From: Phoronis australis
Lineage: Eukaryota; Phoronida; Phoronidae
Length of the DNA stretch: 64,000 bases
NCBI GenBank assembly: GCA_002633005.1
Contig: NMRA01000210.1
Span: forward strand, 161,628 to 225,627
Reading direction: 5' to 3'
A program made the translations under genes and the position numbers. Position 1 is the first letter of the stretch, and each line of letters starts with the position of its first letter. Under the pieces are notes generated by a model that was not told where the DNA came from, did not search any database, and saw only the letters and a list, made by a program, of their open reading frames with translations. This document shows positions 10,205 through 22,240 of this stretch, piece by piece.

Positions 10205-11837
10205 ATTATGTCGAGCCCTGCAGGCAATGAAAATAGTATTGAGGATAACACCGACTTTACTTACTAAGATCGGAATCTTTTACCTAAGCTCACTACAATA
10301 CTGCAAAAAGTGCTCTTTTTTGACCGCCTCTTGACTTTCAGAGAGGATCAATACCTTGATGTACAGGGTGGTGAGGTCTGAAAGAGAAATTGAGTGAAAA
10401 ATGAAAGTTGCAGTAAATTGTGGACGATGGCCCAGTGTTGCGACAAGACTCTGGAGTCAAAGGCACTCTGGGTCCCAACTGCAGTCTCTCTGGCGAATTA
10501 TCAACTAAGCGAAAGTCCAGCCAACCTAAACATCAATGCAACAGAGTAACATACATGTACATGTACATGTACTCTCTAAATTTATAGACTAAATCAACCA
10601 CATCGGCATTTTGTTAGTCTGAATGGAAATTAGGTTGCTTGTAGCATAATGCTGACCTAAAGACATGAGGTCAAACAGCTGTGCCTGTGGTGGCAACTTT
10701 AATGCAGAACATACATGTACGTGCAGAAATGAAGTCGTTGAATAGCGCCAACTAAACGGAACTCTCGTAAAGTTCGCGAGTTTCCGCGTTAGTTGCTATT
10801 GATGGTGCATTTCCTCGAACATGGCTTCCGTGCAGGCTGCCGTGTCGACGCAAGCGTCGGACTATGTCAATTATTTTCACATGGGCGGCGCAGCACTGAA
10901 AAAAGCGGGAGGCTAAAGCCAATTGGGGCCCCTTGTGGTGCATCGCCTATAGATCATGTGCAGCGTAGCACTGAAAAAAATGGGGGCTATTAGTAAGTGA
11001 TGAATTGTGTTTGTCTCAAAAACTATTTGTAAGTAATGTATTTTGCAAATCTCACTAACTAGTAATAAGTGACGTATTGTGTTTGTCTCACAAACTATTA
11101 GTAATTGATGTATTGTGTTTGTCTCACAACCTATTAGTAAGTGATGTACTGTGTTTGTCTCACAAACTATTAGTAAGTGAAGTATTGTTTTTGCCTCACA
11201 AACTGCATGTATTACTAAGTGTAAAAACCGGACGATCTCCGCACAAATGAAGATTCAGAAGTTCAGGATAAATCAACGTTTCGTCTATAAGTTAGACATC
11301 ATCAGGATATTTACATAGGACAACAAGTGCTGATGAACATACATCTCAGGTGACATCCATGAAATGAAGTGAGAGATACAGAGTAGTCAGTATGTTGGCA
11401 CTTACTGTCCTATGTAAATATCCTGATGATGTCTACCGAATAGACGAAACGTTGAATTATCATGAACTTCTTCATTTGTGCGGCGATCGTACGGTTTTTA
11501 TCTTACTGTGGCCAAGAACTGATTTATTACTAAGGGATGTATTGTGTTTGTCTAGCTCACAAACCATTAGTAATGAAGTATTGTGTTTTTGTCAGAAACT
11601 ATTAGTAAGTTAAGTATTGTTTTTGTCTCACAAACTATTATTAAGTGATAAACTGTGTTTCTCTCACAAATCATTATTAATGAAGTATTGTGTTTTTCTC
11701 AAAAATATTTAGTGAGTGACGTATTGCCTTTGTTTGACAAACCATTAGTTAGTGATGTATTGTGTTTGTCTCACAGATTGACTTTTGTGTGCCCAAGCGT
11801 ATGAATACACGGCGATAATTTCGCGTTCAAATAGCAA
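10205..11837. repeat. 1.64-kb dispersed repeat, copy 2
   Basis: Direct copy of 3958-5608 with scattered substitutions and a deletion of about 29 bp relative to copy 1 near 10665. It contains the same minisatellite blocks (about 10984-11205 and 11530-11780), the fold-back element (11213-11505) and the 31-codon micro-ORF (10821-10916). The 57-codon frame is interrupted by TAA at 10265. Divergence between copies, with both ends sharp, argues against a recent assembly duplicate. Confidence 0.75.
11213..11505. mobile_element. Fold-back element with hammerhead-like cores, copy 2
   Basis: Same inverted-arm structure as 4991-5281. Hammerhead-like cores fall at 11423-11450 (+) and 11278-11305 (-). 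CTGATGA, the GTCTA/TAGAC stem and GAAACG are unchanged in both arms of both copies, while surrounding bases differ. Confidence 0.65.
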
Positions 11838-14470
11838 CATAACGCGAAGTTGTCGTGAGGACTCGATTGGGACCTCAGGGGTCTCACGCTCCACCGGGCT
11901 AATTTGAAAAAAAAAAAATTGTAGCCTAATGTTTCAAATGCACAATCTTTTTATAAGAGCTAATGCTAACAACTGAATCCTTTCGTAATAATTCTTGGAC
12001 AGCTGTCTTTTTCACCCATTAAGCTTGAAGAAGTCGGCTCAGAGATTCCTGTTGTCAAAAATGAGTATGGTGTCCAAGGTTTTAAAAATACAGGTATCGT
12101 ACTAAAACCCCTTTTGCAGTAGGAAAAAGGTACCATTTGCAGTGTTTTTAACTTCCAGAGTGAAACCCGTTGTAGTCATGGGAAAAAGTTTGCTTTGGTA
12201 GGGATTTTTTCAAGCACCATTTTGAAGAGAAATTGTTTGAGAAAAATCACCCAGTTGAGTGTCGTTTCTTGTATAAACTTGTGGGAGTACCCCCGTGGAA
12301 TGGTTTTAGGAGGGTACTCTGAAAGCCCAAGGATGGTGGAATGAACCCCATCCCTATACCTTACAATGTGTGTTGAACATCTTGGAAAGTACAAGCACGA
12401 TTGTTATTTCAGAATGCGCTTATCAGATGCCTTCTAGCTCCAGATTTGCTTCGAATTAAATCCCTTAAAGTTGCTATAAATGCGTCTGATGTGAAAAAGA
12501 ATAAATTTTCATCTGAACAACTTACCACTATATACAGGAATTGGAATGACTAAAAGAGGAAAATTTTCCAGGTGATCTATCATTTCACAAATAGGCTTGT
12601 GTGATAGAAATATTTTTGTGTTGTAAAATTNGCTATAAATGCGTCTGATGTGAAAAAGAATAAATTTTGATCTGAACAACTTACCACTATATACAGGAAT
12701 TGGAATGGCTATAAGAGAAAAATTTTCCAGGTGATCTATCATTTCACAAATAGGCTTGTGTGATAGAAATATTTTTGTGTTGTAAAATTTAACTGAGATA
12801 AATGTTTTTGCATGAATCAAGTTAGCCAAAAAATGATGATAAAAAAGAAGCTGGAAATCGAATAAGAGGAAATAAAAACAAAAAAGGAAAATGTATGTAT
12901 CCCTGTCTCAACTTGTTCCTTAGTGGACTTGGAAGAATTCAAACTTTGTTATTGCTCAAAGCCATAGTTATTGCACCACGTCTTCAGCAATAACAAACTA
13001 TCAATTCAACCAAAGCCAATATACCACATGCGATCTCAGTAAGGAACAGTACGAGTTCAAGAGTCTAATCACGAGCGCACACATGAAGAGTGACATCAGA
13101 CACTAGTATCCAAATCCAATGCCAATCTTCATGTGAGTGCGTGTGATTTCTGCTACAAATTTGGCCAAAAACAACATTGTTTGTACCAGACCAATCCTAT
13201 ATTGTTACATGACGATTCTAAAAAGAGGTTGGGTTAATAGCAGCTAGAAAAATGGTACAATTTGTGGATAAGGCGCTTCAAAAGGGTTCATTTTTTCAAC
13301 ACAGTTTAGTACAGATGTTTTATTATTCTCCACGTAGCATTTAAATGCTTTTTGGGCTAAACAGATTCCAGCCCAGTCTTGTATGGATTGATTTAAAACC
13401 CTGAAAAGGGATTATGCGATCATGTTTTGGGAATACACCTCTAGAGTGAAACTTTCAATCCAAATCAAACCTGAAATTGTTTTTGTCACTTCTAGTCTGG
13501 ACACTTTCTTGGGAGATCAAGATAGTACTTAATGACCACTAGATTTGAGCTAAAATTTGAGTAAAAACTCAAGATTTCTAGCAAAACCTCTTACTCGAAC
13601 TCTTAACTCTAATGCTGGGATCATTAATTGCCATCAATAAGCACATAGAATAAAAGAAACTTATCTCAAGTTCAAACAAAACTAGAATAGAAAATAACAA
13701 AATAATTCTGAGTAAAAAGTTGGAACCCAGGGCCTAGATGTTAATTTCATAATGGTTTATGCTTTCACAAAGCAGGGAATGTGCAACTTGAATGGCAGTC
13801 GTGTCTTTAGTAACCTATTCCCATAGCAACACTGGTGTAGTCAGAATTATTCAAGAGGTTGCTAAACTTGAAATTGTTGGCAACCAATGACTGTAACGTG
13901 AGGCAACTTGGAAGCACTGCATGAACAGGGGACAGGGACAGGGAAGCTAGGCAAGAACAAAACTGAAACGAGTTTCTATCAGGGGAAGGGTTTGCAATGA
14001 CGAGGGGATAGCCCTGTTGTGCGCCCACGGCTATGTTAATACCCAGACTTAGTACTCAAGTTTATCGCTTAACTAAACCATATTTCTATTCAATACATCA
14101 ACCAAATAAAGTTCCCAATGGTTAGATAAATTTCTTGGCATGTTGTGTGTTTTGTAGCTTATGGGTATACTATTTCTAGGAACACATTAATGATGTCAAC
14201 ATGAGGGTGTTTGTCAGTGCGAATGTTCTGAAGCATTTCACACTGCCCAACTCTTGCCACGAGGAGGCCCCCTCAGTAAGAGTCAAATTCATAATTTTGA
14301 AAAACTGTTCGGAAAGACCGAAATGTTGACTAAAATCACTGCTGTATTATGTAGATCANTCCAAGAATACATATGGAAAAGTGCGCTGTAGCAGACCCCA
14401 ACCAACCTCGAGGGTCTGTGTAGGAGACTAGCCGTCCAATAGGATTTCGCTAGGTGAACGTCTCCCTCTC
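11838..14470. other. Unassigned non-coding sequence; contig-end duplication at N
   Basis: No gene recognised. 12473-12630 is repeated almost exactly at 12632-12789 on the other side of a single N (12631), as expected for two contig ends that overlap but were not merged. The long frame spanning this (12509-12829) is a product of that duplication. A second N at 14359 has no flanking repeat. Confidence 0.5.
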
Positions 14471-14474
14471 TACG

Positions 14475-14814
14475 GTCTCTGATGTCAACCAACTAACCAG
14501 ATGACTCTAATTTTGGATAGCTTTAATATTTGACCACCAGATGGGGCAGCTATTGGATGTTGAATGTCAACCAGCTAACCAGGCGTGCGTTCAGTAGACG
14601 CTAGGACCTACGCTAGGACCTAGCTAAAACCTAGTCAAAGTCACGTGTTCTAATTTAAAATACCCGGCAATATCTCACGTAATTTCGCGAAGTCTTGCTT
14701 TTTAGCGAGGTCCTAGCGTTACTGAACGGGAGGCAGCCATCTGTTTCTTCATCTTTGGATAGCTTGACTATTTGACCACCAGGTGGGGCAGCTATTGGAT
14801 GTTGGATGTCAACC
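14475..14814. repeat. Minisatellite-like tract (CAACCAACTAACCAG / ACCACCAGGTGGGGCA)
   Basis: The phrase ATGTCAACCAACTAACCAG followed by TTTGACCACCAGATGGGGCA appears at about 14483-14545 and is echoed at 14550-14585 and 14745-14814. The same phrases continue at 19284-19400. The tract therefore appears split by the 14815-19283 element. Confidence 0.6.
14588..14728. mobile_element. Small MITE (CGTTCAGTA-ACGCTAGGACC)
   Basis: Left end CGTTCAGTAGACGCTAGGACC and right end GGTCCTAGCGTTACTGAACG are inverted copies with one extra base at the left; the left arm also contains an internal second CGCTAGGACC. Length about 141 bp. It sits inside the minisatellite-like tract. Confidence 0.7.
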
Positions 14815-15894
14815 TGTTGTGCGTGAACATGGAATCGTGAGTGAACTTGGAATAAATTTCTATTCCAAGTTCACGCAAGTGATTTTGAGATTAAGCAAGC
14901 GTTTGCGACATCTAGTGTGCAGCTGTTAAGTAAAATTTCGCCGTCAGTCGAACGGTGGACATGAATTCGTTTGTCGTGAGATATTGTTTCTGTTTTAATT
15001 ATTTTTATTGCCCATTCTGTATGTTATTCTGGTCTTGGTAATTGTTTCCAAAGGGGGCTTGACTGGGATGATTGGGTGGGTGACCGAGGGGCTGAAATGA
15101 CTGGCAACCTGGGACTTTTGCAATAAAAAGGATTAGGCCTAAGAGCTAGGATGCAAGGAATGACTAGTACTCTACCGTACCAAGAGGGGTTTTGCATTGA
15201 ACAGTTTGTCATGCCCCTTTGTACCTGCCACGGAAAAGGGAATACATTCATAACAAAACAATGGAGTCGATAACATGAACAATTTTCTTTTTATATAAAT
15301 GTTCAAGATGGAATCAGAAAAATGCCGATTCTGTCACCGGTTTTCTTAGTAACCCTTTTCATTTTAATCAATGTTTGAATTTTTCATGAAATTACTGAAA
15401 GTATCTGTTTTAGCTAGCCCTCCCATGCCAAAGTAGATCAGTCAAAAGACAACCCCTAAAAGCCTGATGGGGAAAAGTGCATAAAGTACAAGATCTGAAA
15501 GTTTTTATTGGAGTCCTATCAGCTATTTGCAAGATGTTTTCAGCTTTACCAAGTTTAGACATTTGTCTAGGATCTCCCATAACCTTATGCTTGAACACTT
15601 TTCTTTTACTGCTCAGTGAATGATATCGTATAACTGTTGGTCTTCACATACGCCATATGTTAATCACATCAGGTGTTGGCTAACAGGTTAGCAGAAAGTC
15701 CTGGTTCCAAACCTTGATGGGGACAGAGAGCATTTTAGATGTAACTATGTGTCACCTGATGTCAACAAAATATCGAGTGTGAAAAGATTAATTCTTGCTT
15801 ATTATTCTTAAAGTTTTATCATTTTTTCCTTTGAATTAACGTTAGGGCAGACTCTAGTCAAAAATGGAATCTGTTATTGTGAGGAAATCACCTT

Positions 15895-16050
15895 TTTTAA
15901 GTTTGCCTCTGTATGTTAGGAGTTCGTTGACATACTTTCATGACATTTGACAAATAGTTGTGTTTTACAGAGATGACGCCACTTTCTCAATTCGGGTGGG
16001 TTTACCAAATTATGCACCATTTAATGACCATTTTTATGATTCCAAAAACA
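15895..16050. repeat. Single monomer related to the 7055-8245 repeat
   Basis: Contains CTTTCATGACATTTGACA and a decayed motif ATGCACCATTTAATGACCAT, the positional equivalent of the CTCF-like motif. Isolated and diverged. Confidence 0.45.
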
Positions 16051-17843
16051 CTACTGGAATAGCGTTGCAGTCGTGGATGCAGTAGCTCTTGTATACAGAA
16101 GGCAAGCATCGAAAATTTTTACACCATTTGAGCATTTATTGCAGAACTGCATTTGTCAAAGGTTATGATAAGTGTGTAGGGAGATGGATTGTTTTTCAAA
16201 TGAGGACCATTCATTACACAGCACACATTCCATGTAGTCCGCTCAGTGTTGTCATCGAAAAATTATTGTTGATTACTGCAGCAAAATATTTGTGCAAGTC
16301 GGAATGTTGAGATGTTGCAATTTAAAGGTACATATACCAAAAGATTTCAAAAGAAATTAAACAGAATTCAACAAAAGTCTCCAAGACTGCCAAATTTGTC
16401 TAAACTTCTTACCAGAATTATTTTTGTCAGTTTACGTAGTCGAACTTCTTGTCAGATTTGAATGTCGACATTGTGCCTAGTCCTTAATTTTTTGTTTGTG
16501 AATGGTCTTGCGCAATAAGTTGTTTTTGTTGAGATTTAGCTAGAATTGGATTGGATTCTATTGGAAAAGAAATAAATATTTTATTAGCCTTGTCAAATTA
16601 CGACATTGTGTAGTTTAGTTTGAAAAATACTGTATGCTAGCCTTTGTGCCTTTACACAGTAGTATGTTTTATGTTGTACTGTAATTTGGTGGTATGTTGG
16701 AAAAAATAAAAACTTAGACCTGCCCATGCAGATATTGTTAAAGCAAAGTCACATTCTTAAAACTATCCACCATTTTCGTTGTAACATACATCATATCCGG
16801 AGATTCCGTCCACCTGCACTAACATGGAGAATATGTTTTCTGTGACCCCCTGAGCTTTCCAAAAAGAATTGGCCCAACTCCAGGATTTCATTTTTGTCTA
16901 TGAAAGTGTGTCATTAAAGGTATCAAAGTCTTTATAAAATTAAAAATGTGAAACCCCATACTGTTTTAAGTACTGGTTAAATTTGGAATTATGTAGAAGA
17001 CGACTGCTAATGTGTTAGAGTAGTCTAAAGAACAGGGATTGCGTTTACAGTTTATTGCAATCTGCGAGAAAAAGTTTGCTTCACCACTTTTTGTAAAATG
17101 AAAAGACATTGATTCCAATTTTGCTTATTAAAGGCAACAGTATTTTGTTATGAATTAATTTAGCATACAGCTTTGTACCAAGGCAAGGGCAACGGATGGT
17201 ATCCTATGTCCGCCCTCTTAGACGACACCTTTTTCGCAGAGTTTGAACAACTAGGTGCCATATAAAAGGCATGCAGAACTTTTTACTACACTAGCAAACA
17301 GTAAATAATAAAAATCGGTGATACAATGATAAAACGCGATGTAAACTCTATCCACTCAATGCCCCAATGGAGCAGAAATATGTGATAAGCAGTCGAAGCC
17401 CTATCAACCACTGACATATCAGCCAATCAGAGATTGCTGTCAGCATTAGTGTTTTTACGATAAAATGTGAATCAGCTTTTGTTTGGAGCGCAACTCCGGC
17501 AAATGTGAGTTTTTGTATGTTAGAACCGGTTTACTTCTGCATTATTTTTACTGCAGTCATCTTTTAAACTTGGCATTGGGTAAAAATTAATCGCCTATAA
17601 TTTACAGGGACAGAAAAAAATGCTCATAATGTTTTGTAATCTTTCAGAGAATGCTTACTTCACAACATAGGGATTGTAATGGGAAAATAGAATGGCCTAA
17701 TTAAACGTAGAATTCGGAAGAAAATAATTGTTAACGTGTTCAATAAAGTCTCAAGATAAGAAAAAAGTTGTGCTTACAGCATATTGTAACCAGCCAGAGA
17801 ATGTTTGGTTCACCGTGTGACTTTGTTAAGCTAACATACAATC

Positions 17844-18690
17844 ATTCCAAGTTTAAGCAAGGGCGTGGCTTGCTTAAACTTGGAATTTGGTAGAAAACAA
17901 TTGCGAAAACATTCAGAGGTGTTCCAAACGTAATAGAAAATGCATATATGACATACTGTAACCGGTCAGAGAATATTTGCTACACCACACGATTTTTTGT
18001 AAAGAAGAAATTGAATTATTCCAAGTTAAAGAAAGCCGAGGGCGTGCAACCAGGTATTGCAACCAGATAAAGAATGTTTGGTTAACCACGTGATTTTTTG
18101 TAAGGCAGAAACTGAATTATTCCAAGTTTAAGCGAGCCACGCCCTTGCTTAAACTTGGAATTGGGTAGAAAAAAACTGCGAATGCGAGCAGAAGTGTTCC
18201 AAAATTAATAGAAAATGCATTTAAAATGTCTTGCAACCAATTACCGAATGTTTGGTTCACCATATGTTTTTTGTAAAGCAGAAATTGAGTTATTCCAAGT
18301 TTAAGCGAGCCACGCCCTTGCTTAAACTTGGAATTGGGTAGAAAACAACTGCGAATGCATTCATACATGTAGGTGTTTCGAATGTAATAGAAAATGCATT
18401 TACATTGTATTGATATCAGTAAGAGAAGGTTTGGTTCACATCGCGAACTTTTTAAAGAAGAAATTGAATTATTCCAAGTTTAAGCAACCAGTGTGGCTTG
18501 CTTAAACTTTGAATTAGGTAGAAAAAACAGCGAATGCGCTCAGAAGTGCTCTAAAGGTAAAAGAAAAAATCATTTAAAATGTATTGCAACCAGTTAGAAA
18601 ATGTTTGGTTCACCGCGTGAGGTTTTGTAAAGCAGAAATTGAATTATTCCAAGTTAAAGCAAGGGCGTATCTTGCTTAAACTTGGAATTG
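17844..18690. repeat. ~174-bp satellite, each unit with an 18-bp-arm palindrome
   Basis: The palindrome is ATTCCAAGTTTAAGCAAG, a 7-bp centre, then CTTGCTTAAACTTGGAAT. It occurs at 17844-17886 (perfect), 18119-18161, 18292-18334, 18471-18514 and 18646-18688, with a half copy near 18017. Steps are 173-179 bp except for one short 102-bp step. Between palindromes recur phrases such as AATGTTTGGTTCACC and TTTTTGTAAAGCAGAAATTG. The arm word ATTCCAAGTTTAAGC matches 13 of 15 bases of the word at the ends of the surrounding 14815-19283 element. Confidence 0.85.
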
Positions 18691-19283
18691 ACGGGGTAGA
18701 AAAAACTCGGCCAGACGTCATCCGAAATAAATAGAAAATGCATATAAAGTGTATTCCAACCAGTTAGTGAATGTTTAATTCACCTCCTGATCAAACATCA
18801 ACCAGGCACTAATTTCAAACATCAAGCTTTATTTTTATATTGGAATAGGATACAACACAGAAATAATACGACTCAAATGGCCACCATAGCCGTAGGGCTA
18901 TGACCTTGAATGCCCGGTATATTACTGAGGGAAGATGTAATCACAATACAGTCCTTAAGTGATTTTTTATTCCAGTCCCTCGGTACTAACCAGTATTCAT
19001 GACCAGGCCACGGGAGCTTTATTTCGATTTTTTAGAAATCTTTTCTCTCCGTAGCCTACTGGTTCAGTAACGATTTCAGTCCAATCGCCTTGTTCTGTGA
19101 TTGTGTGCCGGGCAGCCGCTTAATTCCAAGTTCACGCAAGATTCCAAGTTCACGTACGGGGTTTGGCAGTTTACTTAATCTCAAGGTCACTTGCGTGATC
19201 TAGGAATTCCAAGTTCACGCAACAGTCACTTCCGCTTATTCTTGAGATTAATCAGGATTCCAAGTTCACGTAGGCCTACAACA

Positions 19284-19801
19284 TACCAACTAACCAGCTA
19301 TCAATATCCCTTGGGATAACTTTAATATTTGACCAACAGGTGGGGCATCCAACTAACAAACTATTTGTAGGAATGGTTTTAGAATTTGACCACAAGGTGT
19401 CGCATTACCAGCAATACGTAAACTAGGTCATCCGCCAGGTTCTCTGCATAAACTAGGTCATCGCTTATGGACCAGCTAGCACTTCACACTCCGCGTGTCT
19501 ACTTGAGAGAAGCACCAGGAAGGTTGTTCTACATTTTGTAGCCCAAAATTACCAAAGTTCAAATATATTACGTTCAAAAGGAAAGACAAAACATATTACT
19601 ACAGATGTCTGGCCAATACCAACAGTCACCACTCGTAAGCAAGTCAAAGCCGGCTGTCCTTTTTACTCGTTGCCTTATCTCGCACTACCTCAATCGACTA
19701 GTTTTTCGCAATGCAACAATACAATTCTCATAAATTCAACTTGTAATGACTCCTTTCAATTTTAAACCATGCCCGAAGTACTCGGACACAAATTATTATT
19801 A
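19284..19801. other. Continuation of minisatellite-like tract, then unassigned DNA
   Basis: 19284-19420 continues the AACTAACCAG / TTTGACCAACAGGTGGGGCA phrases seen at 14475-14814. Two copies of TAAACTAGGTCATC occur at about 19430 and 19450. Nothing coding is seen. Confidence 0.45.
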
Positions 19802-21187
19802 CAGTACAGCCACTGAATTTTTAGACTTCGTCCGGGCTACCTCACGCCTGGCCAGGGAGCGCAACCGGAACGCAGGCGTGACACTGAGAAATCAGTCACG
19901 GTCGCCTCACGCCTACTCTCCGGGTAGTCCTCGCGCTTACCTCCGGTTTAGTTCACGCTTTCCTCAGGCTTACGTACTTCACGCCTTCGCTACCTGTGGT
20001 AACCATGGTAGGGCACCGGGCTAATCAGTAAAAATACATGTAACGTCTTGATCGCCTGCCGTTTCGGACAAGTTGCAGACATTATAATATATTATAGAGT
20101 ATCTTTGCAAGCAGTCATCTATTACACTTGGGTTCCGACTAACTTTGTAATTCCACGTGTTGTTCATACAAACGTCTTCCTTCAGCTCATCTTAATTGTG
20201 TTACGGTTACATGTACATTTTCTATTTACGACCCTGAGTCCCATCAACGACATACATGTACAGTAACCACGGTTAGTAAATACGAATATACGCGACCCTG
20301 TGTCCACAGTCGTCTGATGGCTGTGGACTCCTTGAAACTTGTCACAGCTGGATACAGTTAATTTGTCCTAAAAATAGCCTACGCATCTTGTGAAGTATTG
20401 GGTCACTCCGTAAATATTTGCACCGCACTGGCGTACAGAAAGTTTCAATAGGCCGCCATTCTGACATACCCATCCCTTACTGCAAGCAAATGTTTTGACT
20501 AAAAAGTCCTCAATCCGTAGTGCAGTTTAATTATTTGTAGCCCCCTCCCCGTAGTACATGCGTTTCGACTGCGTTCACGGTATCCCCGGGGTACTTCTTC
20601 ACTAAAATAATAATAGCAGTGACCTGTTTGACTCGTCAAATGCATGGGCACGATCAGTTTTCTCCGCATGAAGCCGGAACTTGGGATCAATGTGCTCAGA
20701 ATTGACATGCTATGCTCCTTCATATCGTGAAGGCATGTACACGCGTGTTAAGATTCTTTATTAGTTTATATAAAAAACAAATATTTATATATAAGTGAAA
20801 AGTAGAGTCCACAGGTTTGTTTCCTGAAGTGACTTAAGATTTGAGAAGGAAATTTTGGTCTTTTGCTGAACGTGACGATTTAAAAAAAAACTAAACCTCA
20901 CATGAGCAAAAGTCTATGAGAATACACACATCACTGCTAGTTACTGATATAATTTTAAAAAATTACTTTTTCATCTGCGATGCAGGTAAACTCACGCCTG
21001 GCTCAGGGCTGGCTCGCGCTTCGTTTACGCCTAACTCACGGTAAGCTCCGGGTATAGTCACGCTTAGGCTCACGCCAGCTGTCACGGTTGATTCACGTCT
21101 CACTCTCCGTTCTGTCTCCGGTTATGGTCACGGGTGGCTAGACCGGAGAGACACCGGACAGAGTCTAATAATTCAGTGGCTATACTG
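19802..21187. mobile_element. 1.39-kb TIR element with GC-rich subterminal arrays
   Basis: Ends CAGTACAGCCACTGAAT and ATTCAGTGGCTATACTG are inverted with one mismatch; TTA precedes and TA follows, so a TA target duplication is possible. Just inside each end lies a 150-200 bp GC-rich array of degenerate decamers: CTCACGCCT-type at 19850-19990, and TCACGCCTGGCTC / CTCACGGTAAGCTC at 20990-21150. The middle (20030-20980) is AT-rich and I see no transposase. The open frame at 19746-20024 is a reading of the decamer array. Confidence 0.65.
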
Positions 21188-21999
21188 TAGGTACAAAGAC
21201 ATTTTTTCTCTGAAGTGGATCGTAAACAGCTCAGGCGAGTTTTCCTGTTATAGCTACTTTAGTTTCCGAAACCAAAGTAGCTATGTCACTGGCAGTCGGT
21301 GCCTATATATTAGCTCTCATAGACCGGTAAAGGGCCAATCTCTGCTGTACGCACTACTAAGAACACTGGAATCAAAGTGTTATATATAAAGCAAACGTGT
21401 ATTAGTATACTGGTGTGAATATTATCAGGGATTTAACCAAAAACTTCGAATTAACTAGACCCACTGATGATAGTCTATGATAAAATAAACTGATATCAAA
21501 AGGTCCAAATTGGCAATTTTCGGCCACCCCATGTTAAATACAAATTTTGTCTAATTTTATTCAAACTCCTACATTTCAATCTTGATTATACGGACATCTG
21601 TTGGGTCTATCGGCAACTAACCGTACATGAAAAGCTTGGTCGAAAATTATCGTTTTCTCACATGTACTTTCGGGTTTTCATCGGCGATTCCACTGATCGA
21701 AGCGACAAAATAAGCCGAAACTTTGGCAATACCATGTTAAACATAATTTCTTTTCCCAATTTTGATGAAACTTGGCCACGTTTTTAATAAAATACTTATC
21801 TATGTTATGTGCTATCGGCAAATGTGATTGGTTAATAAATAATACCCCCACGCTGTGTTTTCGGCGAATCCCATGTATCCTGGAGGGGGCTGACTGAGTG
21901 ATTTTCGCGCATGCGCAGTTCAAGGTTTCAATATTGCTGGTGCGACAGTAGTAACGTGTACACCAAACTAGTTGGTTGATATCCATGCAAGATTTTGAC
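21188..21999. other. Unassigned non-coding sequence
   Basis: No gene recognised. Two phrases repeat loosely at 21500-21560 and 21700-21760 (CCATGTTAAA...AATTTTG), suggesting a diverged repeat. An NRF-1-like site lies at 21907-21916. Confidence 0.4.
21907..21916. promoter_or_regulatory. NRF-1-like palindrome GCGCATGCGC
   Basis: Exact self-complementary GCGCATGCGC, the core of the metazoan NRF-1 consensus. It is isolated in otherwise AT-rich sequence and is not next to a gene I can identify, so activity is uncertain. Confidence 0.3.
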
Positions 22000-22240
22000 A
22001 TGTATGTGCGTCGCCGGGATTCAAGTACAGCGTCTATATCGTCAACTAAACCCCTCAAGGGGACTCTGGCCTTTTGCCACGCATATTCTGCTTGCAGAAA
22101 GTTCGTAAAATTCAGGCCGAGTGATAAAACGTAAGTTATATTGTTCTTCCAGTTATCAAAACTGGTGATAGTTTCACTTTTAGTCAAGCACCACTGCCTC
22201 AGTGGCTCTATTGCTACTGCCACCTCGCCAGTAATGATAA
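22000..22240 (-). pseudogene. Retroelement gag-like fragment
   Basis: The - strand encodes ITSFDNWKNNITYVLSL, then FLQAEYAWQK, then RGLVDDIDAV and RRRT. From memory this order resembles the capsid-like region of invertebrate retroelement gag proteins (a WK..L.Y.L.L..NF..FL core followed by RG..DD). The open frame extends 22328-21678, but sequence past the RRRT motif shows no family signature. I call only the core and treat it as a retroelement relic, not a host gene. Confidence 0.35.

Larger units (their letters stand above)
14815..19283. mobile_element. 4.47-kb TIR element with palindromic satellite
   Basis: The left end reads TGTTGTGCGTGAACATGGAA and the right end, reversed, TGTTGTAGGCCTACGTGAAC, both leading into the word CGTGAACTTGGAATC. 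Both ends are array-like: 14840-14875 has a hairpin of GTGAACTTGGAAT and ATTCCAAGTTCAC; 19122-19270 has four ATTCCAAGTTCACG copies. The flanking minisatellite reads ...GTCAACC before the element and TACCAACTAACC after it, consistent with insertion and a 3-4 bp duplication (ACC). No protein-coding frame inside is recognisable, so it is non-autonomous or has lost its gene. Inside lie a palindromic satellite (17844-18690) and a monomer related to the 7-kb repeat (15895-16050). Confidence 0.55.

Noticed and set aside
12509-12829. 106-residue - strand frame with an internal repeat
   Set aside because: The repeat is the 158-bp contig-end duplication around the N at 12631, not a repeated protein domain.
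19746-20024. 92-codon Arg/Ser/Pro-rich frame
   Set aside because: It is a translation of the GC-rich decamer array of a TIR element.
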